From: Pseudomonas sp. ZH-FAD
GTDB lineage: Bacteria > Pseudomonadota > Gammaproteobacteria > Pseudomonadales > Pseudomonadaceae
Length of the DNA stretch: 64,000 nucleotides
NCBI RefSeq assembly: GCF_002803095.1
Contig: NZ_PGLR01000011.1
Span: 62,001 to 126,000, forward strand
Direction of reading: 5' to 3'
This document shows, piece by piece, positions 10,316-19,399 of this stretch. Position numbers and translations under genes: made by a program. Numbering within the stretch: the first letter of the stretch is position 1; every line of letters begins with the position of its first letter. The notes under the pieces were generated by a model. The model saw only the letters and a program-made list of their open reading frames with translations, did not search any database and was not told the DNA's origin.

Positions 10316-11491
10316 ATGTTCATGAATCTGCGAACCCTGCTGATCCTGGGCGCGCTGTGCGCCTTTGGCCCTTTGGCCATCGATTTCTACCTGCCAAGTT
10401 TCCCCACGCTGGCCCAGCAGTTCGGCACCGACGTTGAACATATTCAGCTGTCGCTGGCGGCCTATTTCGTCGGTATCGCCATTGGTCAGCTGTTCTACGG
10501 GCCGTTGGCGGATCGTTTCGGTCGCCGCGTGCCGCTGCTGGTCGGGGTGGCATTGTTCACCGTGGCATCGCTGGCTTGTGCCCTGGCACCGAACCTGGAA
10601 TGGCTGGTGACGGCACGCTTCGTCCAGGCCCTCGGCGGTTGCGCCGGGATGGTGATCACCCGTGCCGTGGTGTGTGACCTGTGCGATCCATTGGCTTCGG
10701 CCAAGGTGTTCTCGCAGCTGGTGCTGGTGATGGGCCTGGCGCCGATTCTCGCGCCCCTGGGGGGCGGGCTGCTGCTGGGCACCCTGGGCTGGCCGTGGAT
10801 CTTCCATAGCCTGGCGATTTTCTCCGGCCTGTGCCTGCTGGCCGTGCTGTTGTGGTTGCCGGAGACCCGTCCGCAGCATCTGCAGCCGGCGCCGCTGAGT
10901 GGCGCCTTCGGCCAGTACCGCGCGTTGTTGGGTAATGCACCGTTCATGGGCTACAGCCTGGCCGGCGGTGTGGCGATGGCCGGCATGTTCGCCTATATCG
11001 CCGGTTCGCCCTTCGTGTTCATCGAGTTGTACGGCGTGCCGGCTGAGCACTATGGCTGGCTGTTCGGCAGCAACGCGGCAGGCTTCGTGATCATGGCGCA
11101 GGTCAATGCGCGTCTGGTGCTGCGCGGCGGCCCGGCGCTGTGGCTGCGGCGCATGGTGCTGGTGTACCTGGCCAGCGGCCTGTGCCTGCTGGCGTTGGCG
11201 CTGTGGCAACCGGCGCAGCTGTGGCCGCTGCTGATTCCGTTGTTCATCTGCGTCGCCAGCCTCGGTTGCGTGCTGCCCAATGCCACGGCTTGCGCCATGG
11301 CCGGGCAGGGCCGGCATGCCGGCAGCGCCTCCGGGCTGTTGGGTAGCATGCAGTTCAGCGTGGCGGCCAGCGCTTCGGCGCTGGTGGCCTTCCTGCACGA
11401 TGGCTCGGCCATGCCCATGGCGCTGGTGATCGCCCTGTGCGGCGCTGCCGCCTGCGGCTTTGCCTGGTGGAGCAAGCGCTTCGTGGTGTGA
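10316..11491 (+). CDS. Bcr/CflA family drug-resistance MFS transporter
   Basis: 391 aa (389 if the second ATG at 10322 is used; neither has a strong ribosome site). Twelve membrane segments fit. The N-terminus shows the Bcr/CflA drug:H+ antiporter signature (ALCAFGPLAIDFYLPSFPTLAQQF), then MFS motif A (GPLADRFGRRVPLL) and the motif-B arginine segment (ARFVQALGGCAGMVITRAVV). Likely role: export of drugs or small metabolites driven by protons. In P. aeruginosa a similar MFS gene sits directly beside nalD; here the RND pair lies between them. It is convergent with the zinc-peptidase gene, 9 bp apart. Confidence 0.88.
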   Translation: MFMNLRTLLILGALCAFGPLAIDFYLPSFPTLAQQFGTDVEHIQLSLAAYFVGIAIGQLFYGPLADRFGRRVPLLVGVALFTVASLACALAPNLEWLVTARFVQALGGCAGMVITRAVVCDLCDPLASAKVFSQLVLVMGLAPILAPLGGGLLLGTLGWPWIFHSLAIFSGLCLLAVLLWLPETRPQHLQPAPLSGAFGQYRALLGNAPFMGYSLAGGVAMAGMFAYIAGSPFVFIELYGVPAEHYGWLFGSNAAGFVIMAQVNARLVLRGGPALWLRRMVLVYLASGLCLLALALWQPAQLWPLLIPLFICVASLGCVLPNATACAMAGQGRHAGSASGLLGSMQFSVAASASALVAFLHDGSAMPMALVIALCGAAACGFAWWSKRFVV

Positions 11492-11500
11492 GCCGACGGG

Positions 11501-12361
11501 TTACAGTCGCGCGACCTTGAAGGTGTCGCAACGCCCCGGCTGACCGCTCTCGAAACCGGTGCTGAACCAGCGTACGCGCTGCTGCGAGGTGCCATGGGTG
11601 AAGGCGTCCGGCACCACCTGACCGCGCGACTGCTTCTGCAGGCGGTCATCACCGATGGCGCTGGCGGCGTTGAGGGCTTCTTCCAGGTCGCCGGCCTCCA
11701 GCCAGTCATGCCGGCGTTGCGCGTGATGGGCCCAGACTCCGGCCAGGCAGTCGGCCTGCAGTTCCTGGCGTACCAGCAGGCCGCCGTCGCCCTCGACGCG
11801 TTCACCGCGCTGGCGCGCCGCGTTGACCTTGGCCGATACGCCCAACAGGGTCTGTACGTGATGGCCGACTTCATGGGCGATCACATAGGCCTGGGCGAAG
11901 TCGCCGGCAGCGGAGAAGCGTTGCTCCATCTCGCGGAAAAACGCCATGTCCAGATACACGCGCTGATCGCCGGGGCAGTAGAAGGGGCCAACTGCCGAGC
12001 TGGCGAAACCGCAGGCGGAATTGACGCCGCCAGAGAACAGCACCAGTTGCGGATCGCGATACTGCTGGCCAGCCTGCTGGAACAGCTCGCGCCAGGTGTC
12101 TTCGGTGTCGCCGAGGATGGCGCGGACGAACTCGCTCTGTTCGTCGTTCGCCGCTGGCGCGCTCTGCGTCTGGGTAACCTGCGGCTGGGTGGCTTGGCCG
12201 GCGATCTGACCGAGAATCTGCAGCGGGTCCTGGCCCATCAGCAGGCCGACGATGACGATCACCGCCACCCCGCCGAGGCTCAGGCCGCCGCCGAGGCGCC
12301 TGCCGGAACGGCCGCGCGCATCCACCACGTTGTCACTGCGTCTACCGCGTTGCCAGCGCAT
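11501..12361 (-). CDS. ypfJ: YpfJ-type neutral zinc metallopeptidase
   Basis: 286 aa, single-pass membrane protein: a basic N-terminus, one hydrophobic segment (GGGLSLGGVAVIVIVGLLMG, about 24-43) and a large domain beyond it. That domain holds the metal-binding motif HEVGHH with a downstream RQELQADCLAGVWAHH, as in the neutral zinc metallopeptidase (PF04228) family. The conserved SACG and FYCPGD...VYLD segments are present. Ribosome site AGGGAG precedes the ATG. The physiological substrate is unknown for the family. Confidence 0.88.
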   Translation of the reverse strand: MRWQRGRRSDNVVDARGRSGRRLGGGLSLGGVAVIVIVGLLMGQDPLQILGQIAGQATQPQVTQTQSAPAANDEQSEFVRAILGDTEDTWRELFQQAGQQYRDPQLVLFSGGVNSACGFASSAVGPFYCPGDQRVYLDMAFFREMEQRFSAAGDFAQAYVIAHEVGHHVQTLLGVSAKVNAARQRGERVEGDGGLLVRQELQADCLAGVWAHHAQRRHDWLEAGDLEEALNAASAIGDDRLQKQSRGQVVPDAFTHGTSQQRVRWFSTGFESGQPGRCDTFKVARL

Positions 12362-12414
12362 GGCGGCACTCCCTGGTTGCTGATCGCTGCAGTGTAGCTG
12401 CGCCCGTGCCCGAC

Positions 12415-12849
12415 TCAGTTGGCCGGGTAGTCACTGAGCAACTGATCCTTGCGCTCGCGATCCAGGCCGATGACCTGATAGGCATCGACACGGTCGCCAT
12501 ACTCCATACCAGGCGAGCCCACGGGCATGCCGGGTACGGCAGCGCCGATCAGGTCCACGCGCTCACGCAGTTTGAGAATGTCGGCGGCCGGTACATGGCC
12601 CTCGACGAACTTGCCGTCGATCACGCCGGTGTGACAGGAAGCCAGGCGCGGCGGCACGCCGAGTCGCTGCTTGACCGCACTCATGTCGGCCTCGACATGG
12701 TCGTTGACGGTGAAGCCATTGTCCTGCAGATGGTCGATCCAGGCCTTGCAGCAACCGCAGTTGGCATCGCGATGTACATCGATGGTCAGTGGCTCGCTGG
12801 CGTGGGCCAGGCTGGTGAAGAGACAGAGGGCGAGCAGGGAACGACGCAT
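12415..12849 (-). CDS. DUF411 putative periplasmic metal-binding protein
   Basis: 144 aa. It has a signal peptide (MRRSLLALCLFTSLAHA, cut after residue 17) and then the DUF411 core with the metal-type motif DANCGCCKAWIDHL, CHTGVIDGKFVEGHVPAADI and PGMPVGSPGME. The family is often found with copper-resistance genes and is annotated as CopG-like or metal-binding; the copper operon is 8 kb away here. The start at 12849 has GGAG upstream and gives a clean signal peptide. The frame is open to 12960, but that extension would overlap the start of the next gene. Confidence 0.82.
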   Translation of the reverse strand: MRRSLLALCLFTSLAHASEPLTIDVHRDANCGCCKAWIDHLQDNGFTVNDHVEADMSAVKQRLGVPPRLASCHTGVIDGKFVEGHVPAADILKLRERVDLIGAAVPGMPVGSPGMEYGDRVDAYQVIGLDRERKDQLLSDYPAN

Positions 12850-12980
12850 GACTGGACTCCGGATGAACGAGAGCGCCCAGCATAGCGCCGCGGCGGACGC
12901 TGCCCAAGCCATTGCGGCTATGCGTCGCGACCAGTGGCGGCCTATGCTGGCTACAGCCACTCATTGTCTGGAACCCGCCC

Positions 12981-13364
12981 ATGCTGTTCGCCCGAATCGT
13001 GCTGTCGATCCAGATCGCTGCCTTGCTCGTGTTGGGGCTGGCCTACTTCATTCGTCCCGAGGAAATGGCCAGCTTCAGCGGCGCGTTGCTGATGGGTAAT
13101 GCGGCGGTGACCGAAGTGCGCGCCTATTACGGCGGCCTGCAACTGGGCCTGGCGGCTTACCTGGCGATGGCGCTGCTGCGTATGGATTTGCTGCGCCCGG
13201 CGCTACTTTTGCTGGTGCTGCTGTACAGCTCGCTGGCGTTGGCACGCATTGCCGGGCTGTGGCTGGACGGCGGCGCACAGCAGACCTTCAACCTCTACGC
13301 GCTGCTGCTCGAAGTGGTGTCGGCCGGGCTGGCCTGGTGGGCGTTGCGCGGCCTGTCACGCTGA
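12981..13364 (+). CDS. DUF4345-type small membrane protein
   Basis: 127 aa with four predicted membrane helices (about 5-25, 45-68, 73-92, 102-122). The pattern RPEEMASFSGA...EVRAYYGGLQLGLAAYLAMAL matches the DUF4345 family of small integral membrane proteins. No function is known. The start at 12981 gives a normal first helix; the open frame extends to 12912 without a ribosome site. It is divergent from the DUF411 gene. Confidence 0.75.
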   Translation: MLFARIVLSIQIAALLVLGLAYFIRPEEMASFSGALLMGNAAVTEVRAYYGGLQLGLAAYLAMALLRMDLLRPALLLLVLLYSSLALARIAGLWLDGGAQQTFNLYALLLEVVSAGLAWWALRGLSR

Positions 13365-13381
13365 GCCGTTCAGCAGGCAAA

Positions 13382-13402
13382 CCCGGATTGCATCCGGGCT
13401 AC
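13382..13402. repeat. REP family B, single copy
   Basis: Palindrome CCCGGATTGCATCCGGG followed by CTAC, just after the DUF4345 gene. The same unit occurs as inverted pairs at 16808-16867 and 37258-37311. Confidence 0.8.
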
Positions 13403-13412
13403 GAGGGGCGGT

Positions 13413-14501
13413 TCAGCGCCGCTCCAGCAGCACACCCGCTTCCATATGGTGGGTGTAGGGGAACTGGTCGAACAGGGCGCTGCTCGTCACCTTGTGGGTG
13501 TCGTTGAGCTGGGCGATGTTGGCGGCCAGGGTCTCCGGGTTGCAGGAGATATAGAGGATGCGCTCGAAGCGCCGGGTCAGCTCGCACGTGTCCGGATCCA
13601 TGCCGGCGCGCGGCGGGTCGACGAAGACGCTGCCGAACTCATAGCTCTTCAGGTCGATGCCGGCCAGGCGGCGGAACGAGCGCACCTCATTCAGCGCCTG
13701 GGTCAGCTCTTCGGCGGACAGGCGTACCAGCTCGACGTTGTCCACAGCGTTATCGGCCAGGTTGGCCAGGGCGGCGTTCACCGAGGTCTTGCTGATTTCG
13801 GTGGCCAGCACGCGGCGCACGCGGGTGGCCAGCGGCAGGGTGAAGTTGCCATTGCCGCAGTACAGTTCCAGCAGGTCGTCGTCGCGCTCGCCGAGTACGT
13901 CATAGGCCCAACCCAGCATCTTCTCGCAGACCCGGCCGTTGGGCTGAGTGAAGGCGCCTTCCGGCTGGCGATAGCGAAAGCTGCGTCCGGCCACGCTCAG
14001 TTCTTCTTCCACGTAATCGCGGCCGATCACCAGGCGCTGGCCACGGGAACGGCCGACCAGGCTGATGTTCAGCTCGGCCGCCAGCTTTTCCGCCTCGGCT
14101 TGCCAGGCCGCGTCGAGTGGGCGGTGGTAGGCCAGGGTGATCAGTGCATCGCCGGCCAGGGTGGTGAGGAACTCGACCTGGAACAGCTTGAACGACAGCG
14201 CCTCGCTGGCCTGCCAGGCGGCGCGCAGGCGCGGCATCAGGTCGTTGATGCGCAGGCTGGCGATGGGGAAGTCGTCGAGCAGGATCGGCGTGTGCTTGTC
14301 GCCCGGTGCGAACATCGCGTAGTGACGCTGGCCGTCTTCACGCCACAGACGGAACTCGGCGCGCATGCGGTAGTGCTCGCGAGGCGAGTCGAACACCACA
14401 GGCTCCGGCGCGCCGAAGGGCGCCAGCAGTTCGACCAGGCGGGCCTTCTTCTCGGCGAGTTGGGCGTCGTAGGTGGCGGGGTCGAATGCGGGGCGGCTCA
14501 T
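13413..14501 (-). CDS. trmA: tRNA (uracil-5-)-methyltransferase TrmA
   Basis: 362 aa. It uses S-adenosylmethionine to make 5-methyluridine at position 54 of tRNA. The N-terminal half carries the RNA-binding insert ([21 protein letters not shown]). The Rossmann motif is [16 protein letters not shown], followed by [10 protein letters not shown]. The catalytic cysteine is in [12 protein letters not shown] and the general-base glutamate near the end ([11 protein letters not shown]). Length equals the usual 360-370 aa. The neighbouring NCS2 permease is also the trmA neighbour in P. aeruginosa. Confidence 0.96.
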   Translation of the reverse strand: MSRPAFDPATYDAQLAEKKARLVELLAPFGAPEPVVFDSPREHYRMRAEFRLWREDGQRHYAMFAPGDKHTPILLDDFPIASLRINDLMPRLRAAWQASEALSFKLFQVEFLTTLAGDALITLAYHRPLDAAWQAEAEKLAAELNISLVGRSRGQRLVIGRDYVEEELSVAGRSFRYRQPEGAFTQPNGRVCEKMLGWAYDVLGERDDDLLELYCGNGNFTLPLATRVRRVLATEISKTSVNAALANLADNAVDNVELVRLSAEELTQALNEVRSFRRLAGIDLKSYEFGSVFVDPPRAGMDPDTCELTRRFERILYISCNPETLAANIAQLNDTHKVTSSALFDQFPYTHHMEAGVLLERR

Positions 14502-14609
14502 CGGTCACTCATGGGGCAGGAAAACGGGGCGCCATTGTAGCGATTCCGTTGCTGGCGTGCCGTTGTCGTCGATCATTGGTGGCGCTGGACGCAGAGCGTC
14601 CCGGGGAGA

Positions 14610-14634
14610 CGTTCCCACGCGGAGCGTGGGAACG
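14610..14634. repeat. Short palindromic repeat (CGTTCCCACGC hairpin)
   Basis: CGTTCCCACGC, GGA, GCGTGGGAACG: an 11-bp perfect stem with a 3-base loop between trmA and the permease gene. It is of the kind found scattered through Pseudomonas intergenic regions. Confidence 0.8.
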
Positions 14635-14650
14635 ATCATGACGAGCGCCG

Positions 14651-14691
14651 ACGGTGGGCTGAAGCGGAGCGCCGCCCGGCCCACCCTGCGC
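14651..14691. repeat. REP family A copy
   Basis: The unit GGTGGGCTGAAGCGG...CGCCGCCCGGCCCACC is imperfectly inverted and related to copies at 16889-16923 and 33965-34036. Together with the hairpin at 14610 it fills the 244-bp gap between trmA and the permease. Confidence 0.7.
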
Positions 14692-14745
14692 AGATTGTCC
14701 TGGGCGCGGCGTAGGGCGTACTCGCGAAGCAGTACGCCGGGTTGA

Positions 14746-16038
14746 TCAGGCGAAGTAGGCCAGCTTGACCACGAACAGGGCCGAGAGCACCCACATCGCC
14801 GGGTTCAGTTCGCGCCAGCGCCCGGCCAGTACCTTGACCGCGGTCCAGGCGATGAAGCCGAACGCGATGCCGTTGGCGATGGAGAAAGTCAGCGGCATGG
14901 CCAGGGCGGCGACCACCACCGGGGCGGCGACGGTCAGGTCGTCCCAGTCGATCTGTGCCAGGCTGCTCATCATCAGCACGGCGACGAACAGCAGCGCAGG
15001 CGCGGTGGCGTAGGCCGGTACGGCGCCAGCCAGTGGAGCGAAGAACAGGGCCAGGAGGAACAGCGCGGCGACCACGCAGGCAGTCAGGCCGGTACGCCCG
15101 CCGGCACTGATGCCGGCAGCCGATTCGATGTAGCTGGTGGTGGTGCTGGTGCCCAGCGCGGCGCCGGCCATGGTCGCGGTGCTGTCGGCCATCAACGCGC
15201 GGCCCAGGCGCGGCATCTTGCCGTCCTTGTCCAGCAGGTCGGCCTTTTGTGCCACGCCGACCAGGGTGCCGGAGGTGTCGAACAGGTCGACGAAGAGGAA
15301 GGCGAAGATCACGCTGATCAGGCCGATATCCAGCGCGCCGGCAATGTCCAGCTGCAGCAGGGTCGGCATCAGCGACGGTGGCATCGACACCACGCCCTGC
15401 AGCTCGGACAGGCCGAGCACGATGGACAGGCCGGTGACCAGCAGAATGCCGATCATCACCGCGCCGGTGACCTTGCGATAGGCCAGCGCGGCGATGACGA
15501 AGAAGCCCAGGCAGGCCAGCAATGCGCCGCCCTTGCTCATGTCGCCGAGGCCGACCAGGGTGGCCGGGTGATCGACCACGATGCCGGCGTTCTTCAGTGC
15601 GATGATCGCCAGGAACAGGCCGATGCCGGCGGCGATACCGGCGCGTAGCGCCAGGGGGATGCTGTTGATGATCCACTCGCGGATCTTGAAGATCGACAGC
15701 AGGAAGAAGATCGCGCCGGAGAGGAACACCGCGCCCAGAGCGGTTTGCCAGCTGTAGCCCATGGTCATCACCACGGTGTAGGTGAAGAAGGCGTTGAGGC
15801 CCATGCCAGGCGCCAGGGCGATCGGGTAGTTGGCCAGCAGGCCCATGATCAGCGAGCCGATGGCGCCAGCCAGGCAGGTGGCGACGAACACCGCGCCGTG
15901 GTCCATGCCGGTCTTGGCCAGCATTTCCGGGTTGACGAAGAGAATGTAGGCCATGGTCAGGAAGGTAGTGATCCCGGCCAGTACCTCGGTGCGCACCGTG
16001 GTGTTATGGGCTTTGAGTTGGAACAGTCTTTCCAGCAT
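14746..16038 (-). CDS. NCS2-family purine permease (AzgA-like)
   Basis: 430 aa, 13-14 membrane segments. Start MLERLFQLKAHNTTVRTEVLAGITTFLTMAYILFVNP is typical of the AzgA/PbuG/GhxP branch of NCS2, which imports adenine, guanine or hypoxanthine with protons. Further signatures are GMGLNAFFTYTVV, FLFVDLFDTSGTLVGVA and GTSTTTSYIESAAGI. The start at 16038 has GGGAG before it. The longer open frame to 16131 lacks a ribosome site. Substrate choice cannot be read from the sequence with certainty. Confidence 0.9.
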   Translation of the reverse strand: MLERLFQLKAHNTTVRTEVLAGITTFLTMAYILFVNPEMLAKTGMDHGAVFVATCLAGAIGSLIMGLLANYPIALAPGMGLNAFFTYTVVMTMGYSWQTALGAVFLSGAIFFLLSIFKIREWIINSIPLALRAGIAAGIGLFLAIIALKNAGIVVDHPATLVGLGDMSKGGALLACLGFFVIAALAYRKVTGAVMIGILLVTGLSIVLGLSELQGVVSMPPSLMPTLLQLDIAGALDIGLISVIFAFLFVDLFDTSGTLVGVAQKADLLDKDGKMPRLGRALMADSTATMAGAALGTSTTTSYIESAAGISAGGRTGLTACVVAALFLLALFFAPLAGAVPAYATAPALLFVAVLMMSSLAQIDWDDLTVAAPVVVAALAMPLTFSIANGIAFGFIAWTAVKVLAGRWRELNPAMWVLSALFVVKLAYFA

Positions 16039-16237
16039 GGTGGCTCCCCGAGGCGCGAGCGCGCCGAAATTGATCTGCACAAAGCAAAGCACATCCGTCC
16101 ATGCAGGCCGGAAAATTGCTCGATCTGGCAAAAGCCGCGCATCATACCAGCAAGGTTTTGCCGGGTGAATTTACGGTCTGTCGTGTCTTTTTATGACCAG
16201 GTGGACAGTTTCATTTTCTGTCTGAAGGAGTGGTGAG

Positions 16238-16789
16238 ATGAGCAAGCGAGCACTGATTGCAGTCGCCGATGGTGTCGAAGATCTCGAATGCGTGACGCTG
16301 ATCGACGTGCTGCGCCGCGCCGATATCGAGGTACTGGTAGCGAGTATCGAAGAGCGCAGGATGATCACCTGCGCCCGCGGTACGCGTCTGACTGCAGACG
16401 CCATGCTGGTGGACGTGCTGGCGCAGGACTTCGACCTGATCGTCCTGCCCGGAGGCATGACGGGTGCACAGCATCTGGCTGACTTCGAACCGCTGGCCGA
16501 GCGCGTACGCAAGCAGGCCAAGGCGGGCGAGCTGTTCGCCGCGATCTGCGCTGCGCCCGCGTTGGCCTTGCAGAGCTACGGGGTGCTCAGGCAGCGGCGC
16601 ATGACCTGCTATCCGGCGTTCAGTGATCGACTGAGCGGTTGCACCTTCGTCGATGAGGCTGTGGTGGTAGATGGCAACTGCATTACCAGTCAGGGCCCGG
16701 GAACGGCGTTGGCGTTTGCCCTGACGCTGGTGGAGCAGTTGGTCGGGCGCGGCACGCGCACCGAGGTGGCCAAGGCGATGCTGGTGTAG
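16238..16789 (+). CDS. DJ-1/PfpI family protein (YajL/DJ-1 type)
   Basis: 183 aa, one DJ-1/ThiJ domain. The nucleophile elbow is ELFAAICAAPALAL with Cys at the expected place, and the upstream acidic residue is in ADGVEDLECVTLIDVLRRA. LPGGMTGAQHL and the end motif SQGPGTALAFAL are also typical. Members act in oxidative and carbonyl stress (protein repair or glyoxalase-like activity), and which applies here is unknown. AAGGAG eight bases before the ATG sets the start. It is followed by REP elements and then by ada on the other strand. Confidence 0.9.
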   Translation: MSKRALIAVADGVEDLECVTLIDVLRRADIEVLVASIEERRMITCARGTRLTADAMLVDVLAQDFDLIVLPGGMTGAQHLADFEPLAERVRKQAKAGELFAAICAAPALALQSYGVLRQRRMTCYPAFSDRLSGCTFVDEAVVVDGNCITSQGPGTALAFALTLVEQLVGRGTRTEVAKAMLV

Positions 16790-16807
16790 GGGGCGCGGCC
16801 TGACTCT

Positions 16808-16867
16808 GTAGCCCGGATGAAATCCGGGGCGCTGGCCATAATTTTCCCCGGATTGCATCCGGGCTAC
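16808..16867. repeat. REP family B inverted pair
   Basis: GTAGCCCGGATGAAATCCGG (16808 onward) and CCGGATTGCATCCGGGCTAC (ending 16867) form an inverted pair separated by about 16 bases. It lies between the convergent DJ-1 gene and ada and may act as a transcript end. Confidence 0.85.
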
Positions 16868-16888
16868 GCAAAGCGCCGGCCAAGACTC

Positions 16889-16923
16889 GTGGGCTAAAGC
16901 GGATCGCCGCCCGACCCACCCTA
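16889..16923. repeat. REP family A copy
   Basis: GTGGGCTAAAGCGGATCGCC...GACCCACC, the same unit as at 14651 and 33965. It overlaps the last codons of ada (stop at 16921). Confidence 0.7.
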
Positions 16924-17964
16924 CGAGCTGAAGCGCTCGCACGGGCTACTTTCCTGCTCCAGCAACTGCCGTTTGCGCTGCAGTCCCCAGCGGTAGCCGC
17001 TGAGGCTACCATCGCTGGCCACCACCCGATGACAGGGCAGCAGCAGGCCGATGGCATTGTTGGCGCAGGCACGGGCAATCGCCCGTGGGTGACTGTGCAG
17101 TTGTCCGGCCAGATCGGCGTAGCTGCGGGTCTCGCCGCTGGGAATGTTTTGCAGCGCCTGCCAGACCCGTTGCTGAAAGGCCGTGCCGCGAATGTCCAGG
17201 GGCAGATGGGCGGCTCGCTCGGGTTCTTCGAGTTGTTCCAGCACCTGCTGCAGCCAGCTGCGCAGACCCTGTTCATCTTCTTCGAGCTGGGCGGCGGCGA
17301 AGCGCTGTTGCAGTTGGACGAGCAGCGTTTGCGGTTCATCGCCAAACAGCAGAGCGCAAACGCCCTTGTCGCTGGTGGCCAGCAGCACCTGGCCGAGCGG
17401 GCAGGGGGCGATGCTGTAACGCAGGCGCTCGCCGGCGCCACGTTGACGGCGCTGGGCGGGGCTCATGGCCTGGGGCTTTTCATACAGCGCGCGGGTGCCG
17501 GAATAGCCAGCAGCCAGGGCGGCCTCGAGCACGTTGTCTGCCTCTGGCAATCGAGCATCCAGGCGTTGGCGGCGCTGCGCAGCGGCCCAGGCATTGGGCG
17601 TCATCCCGGTGCGCGCCTTGAACGCCCTGGCCAGATGCGATGGCGACAGGCCGATGCGTGCCGCCAGTTGTGGCAGCGTCAGGCGTTGCTCGCCACTTAG
17701 AAGTGCACAGGCGGCCGCGACCAGCGCGTCGAGTTGCTGCGCTGGGCTTTGCCCCTGCGGTGAGCAGCGCTTGCACGGGCGAAAGCCGGCAGCCTCGGCA
17801 CTGGCTGCATCGGCATGGAAGCTGACGTTGTCGCGCCGTGGCCGCCGCGCAGGGCAGTTCGGCCGGCAGTAAATGCCGGTGCTGCGTACGGTGAAAACGA
17901 AGCGCCCGTCGAACGCCTCATCACGTTCGCAGACGGCCTGCCAACAGCGTTCCTGGTCAAGCAT
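16921..17964 (-). CDS. ada: Bifunctional Ada: AraC-type regulator and O6-methylguanine-DNA methyltransferase
   Basis: 347 aa. The N-terminal Ada domain has the four zinc cysteines (Cys33, 37, 64, 67), of which the first takes methyl groups from phosphotriesters. An AraC helix-turn-helix follows (about 90-190; LPQLAARIGLSPSHLARAFKA). The C-terminal Ogt domain has PCHRV with the acceptor Cys near 311. All parts needed for the adaptive response to alkylation are present. The start at 17964 has AAGG upstream. The last residues overlap a REP unit. No alkA or alkB lies next to it. Confidence 0.94.
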   Translation of the reverse strand: MLDQERCWQAVCERDEAFDGRFVFTVRSTGIYCRPNCPARRPRRDNVSFHADAASAEAAGFRPCKRCSPQGQSPAQQLDALVAAACALLSGEQRLTLPQLAARIGLSPSHLARAFKARTGMTPNAWAAAQRRQRLDARLPEADNVLEAALAAGYSGTRALYEKPQAMSPAQRRQRGAGERLRYSIAPCPLGQVLLATSDKGVCALLFGDEPQTLLVQLQQRFAAAQLEEDEQGLRSWLQQVLEQLEEPERAAHLPLDIRGTAFQQRVWQALQNIPSGETRSYADLAGQLHSHPRAIARACANNAIGLLLPCHRVVASDGSLSGYRWGLQRKRQLLEQESSPCERFSS

Positions 17965-18135
17965 GGAGCAGCCCTTCTGCTGACGATCTTGCTGACGATT
18001 GTCGACTGCGTTCACCGCTCTGCCAATCCGCATTGCACTTTCAAAGCCCTGTCGAGGTCATTTGTACGACGGCCTGAGCGCAAATGCGGCCCAGCGCCTT
18101 TAATGATGGATAGGCAAGTGCCAACGGAGATCGCC

Positions 18136-19308
18136 ATGCGCGGGATGCTCGATAGGCCGGAGCAGGAACTGATTCTGGTTGTGGAGGATGCAGTCGACGC
18201 GCGCCAGCGCCTCGGCGCGCTGTTGGCCGACCGCTACCAGGTAAGGCTGGTTGGCAGCGAGGAGGCGCTGCAGGCCGCCACGTCGCGACCGCAGCCAGAC
18301 CTGATTCTGCTGGGCTGGCAGGACGACTACGCGCTCTGTCGCGGGCTCAGGACCGATCCGCAGACCCGCCATATCCCGCTGATCCTGGTCACCGGCCGCA
18401 GCGATGCCGCCGACGAGCAGTTGGGTTTCGACCTCGGCGCTGCCGACTACATTACCAAGCCGGTCAGTGCGCCCATCGTGCTCGCGCGTGTTCGAGCGCA
18501 GCTGCAGCTCAAGGCGGCCACCGATTACCTGCGTGACAAGAGCGAGTATCTGGAGCTCGAGGTCAAGCGCCGTACGCGCGATATCCAGAACCTGCAGGAT
18601 GTCACCATCGAGGCCATGGCCAGCGTTGCCGTCATGCGTGACAACCCGAGCAGTCGTCGCCTGGAGCGTATCGAACGCTATATGACCTGTCTGACCGCAG
18701 CGTTAGCGCGGCAGCAGCCTGCCTTGTCGGAGTCTCTGAACGAGGAACGCATCGCCCAGTTGGGCAAGTCGGCCATGCTGCATGTGATCGACCGACTGAC
18801 CCTGCCGGATCGCGTGCTGCTCAACCACGGCGAGCCGGATGAAAATGACCTGCGCCTGCTGAGCGAGGGGGTAGTCGCCGGCCGGGACGCATTGGAGCGA
18901 GCCGAGCGCAAGCTGGGCAGCGTCACCAACTTTCTCTCCGATGCCAAGGATATCGTCTACGGCCAGCACGAGCGCTGGGACGGCAAAGGCTATCCACAGG
19001 GGCTGCTCGGCGAGCAGATTCCGCTTTCGGCGCGGCTGATGGCGCTGGTGGGGCACTTCGAAGAGCTGAGCTGCAGGCATCCCTACCTGCCGCCCATCAG
19101 CCCGGCGCAGGCGGTGGCGCAGATCAGCGCGGCCAGCGGTACACGCTTCGATCCCATGGTGGTATTGGCCTTCGTCGAAGCCACGACGGAGTTCCTGCAT
19201 ATCGCCGAAACCCTGGCCGACGACGCCGCCGCGGTCGGCGTGGAGTTGCAGCGGCTGGAGGACTCGCTGGCCGAAAGCATCGAGTTGACGCTGCCGCCGA
19301 CCTCCTGA
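18136..19308 (+). CDS. Response regulator with degenerate receiver and degenerate HD-GYP domain
   Basis: 390 aa. The receiver domain (about 10-125) keeps the acidic pair (VVEDAVD) and the lysine (ITKP), but the residue at the phosphorylation site is Gly60 (DLILLGWQDD) instead of Asp. A coiled linker (125-150) leads to an HD-GYP domain. There the metal motif HDIGK is HVIDR (216-220), the early His is lost (PSSRRLERI), HH is QH (277-278) and DVYDAL is GHFEEL. HERWDGKGYP (278-287) and SGTRFDP remain. It is therefore unlikely to hydrolyse cyclic-di-GMP and may bind a ligand or partner instead. The start at 18136 has GGAG six bases before it. No partner kinase is nearby. Confidence 0.85.
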   Translation: MRGMLDRPEQELILVVEDAVDARQRLGALLADRYQVRLVGSEEALQAATSRPQPDLILLGWQDDYALCRGLRTDPQTRHIPLILVTGRSDAADEQLGFDLGAADYITKPVSAPIVLARVRAQLQLKAATDYLRDKSEYLELEVKRRTRDIQNLQDVTIEAMASVAVMRDNPSSRRLERIERYMTCLTAALARQQPALSESLNEERIAQLGKSAMLHVIDRLTLPDRVLLNHGEPDENDLRLLSEGVVAGRDALERAERKLGSVTNFLSDAKDIVYGQHERWDGKGYPQGLLGEQIPLSARLMALVGHFEELSCRHPYLPPISPAQAVAQISAASGTRFDPMVVLAFVEATTEFLHIAETLADDAAAVGVELQRLEDSLAESIELTLPPTS

Positions 19309-19399
19309 CGCACCGCTGCACCACGTCTGCCGTGCACGACCGATTCGACCCGCGGCACCCTAGTGTCGCGACACGGATGATCTGTCGCTGCCTTGAACC

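Noticed and set aside
13246..13262. Sigma-54-like TGGCAC...TTGCC
   Set aside because: Spacing between the GG and GC parts is wrong, and it lies inside the DUF4345 gene.
13382..16923. CRISPR-like series of short palindromes
   Set aside because: Units differ in sequence and spacing and belong to several REP families; there are no equal spacers and no cas genes.
17815..18135. N-terminal extension of the GYP response regulator
   Set aside because: It would overlap ada on the other strand; the start at 18136 has a good ribosome site directly before the receiver domain.
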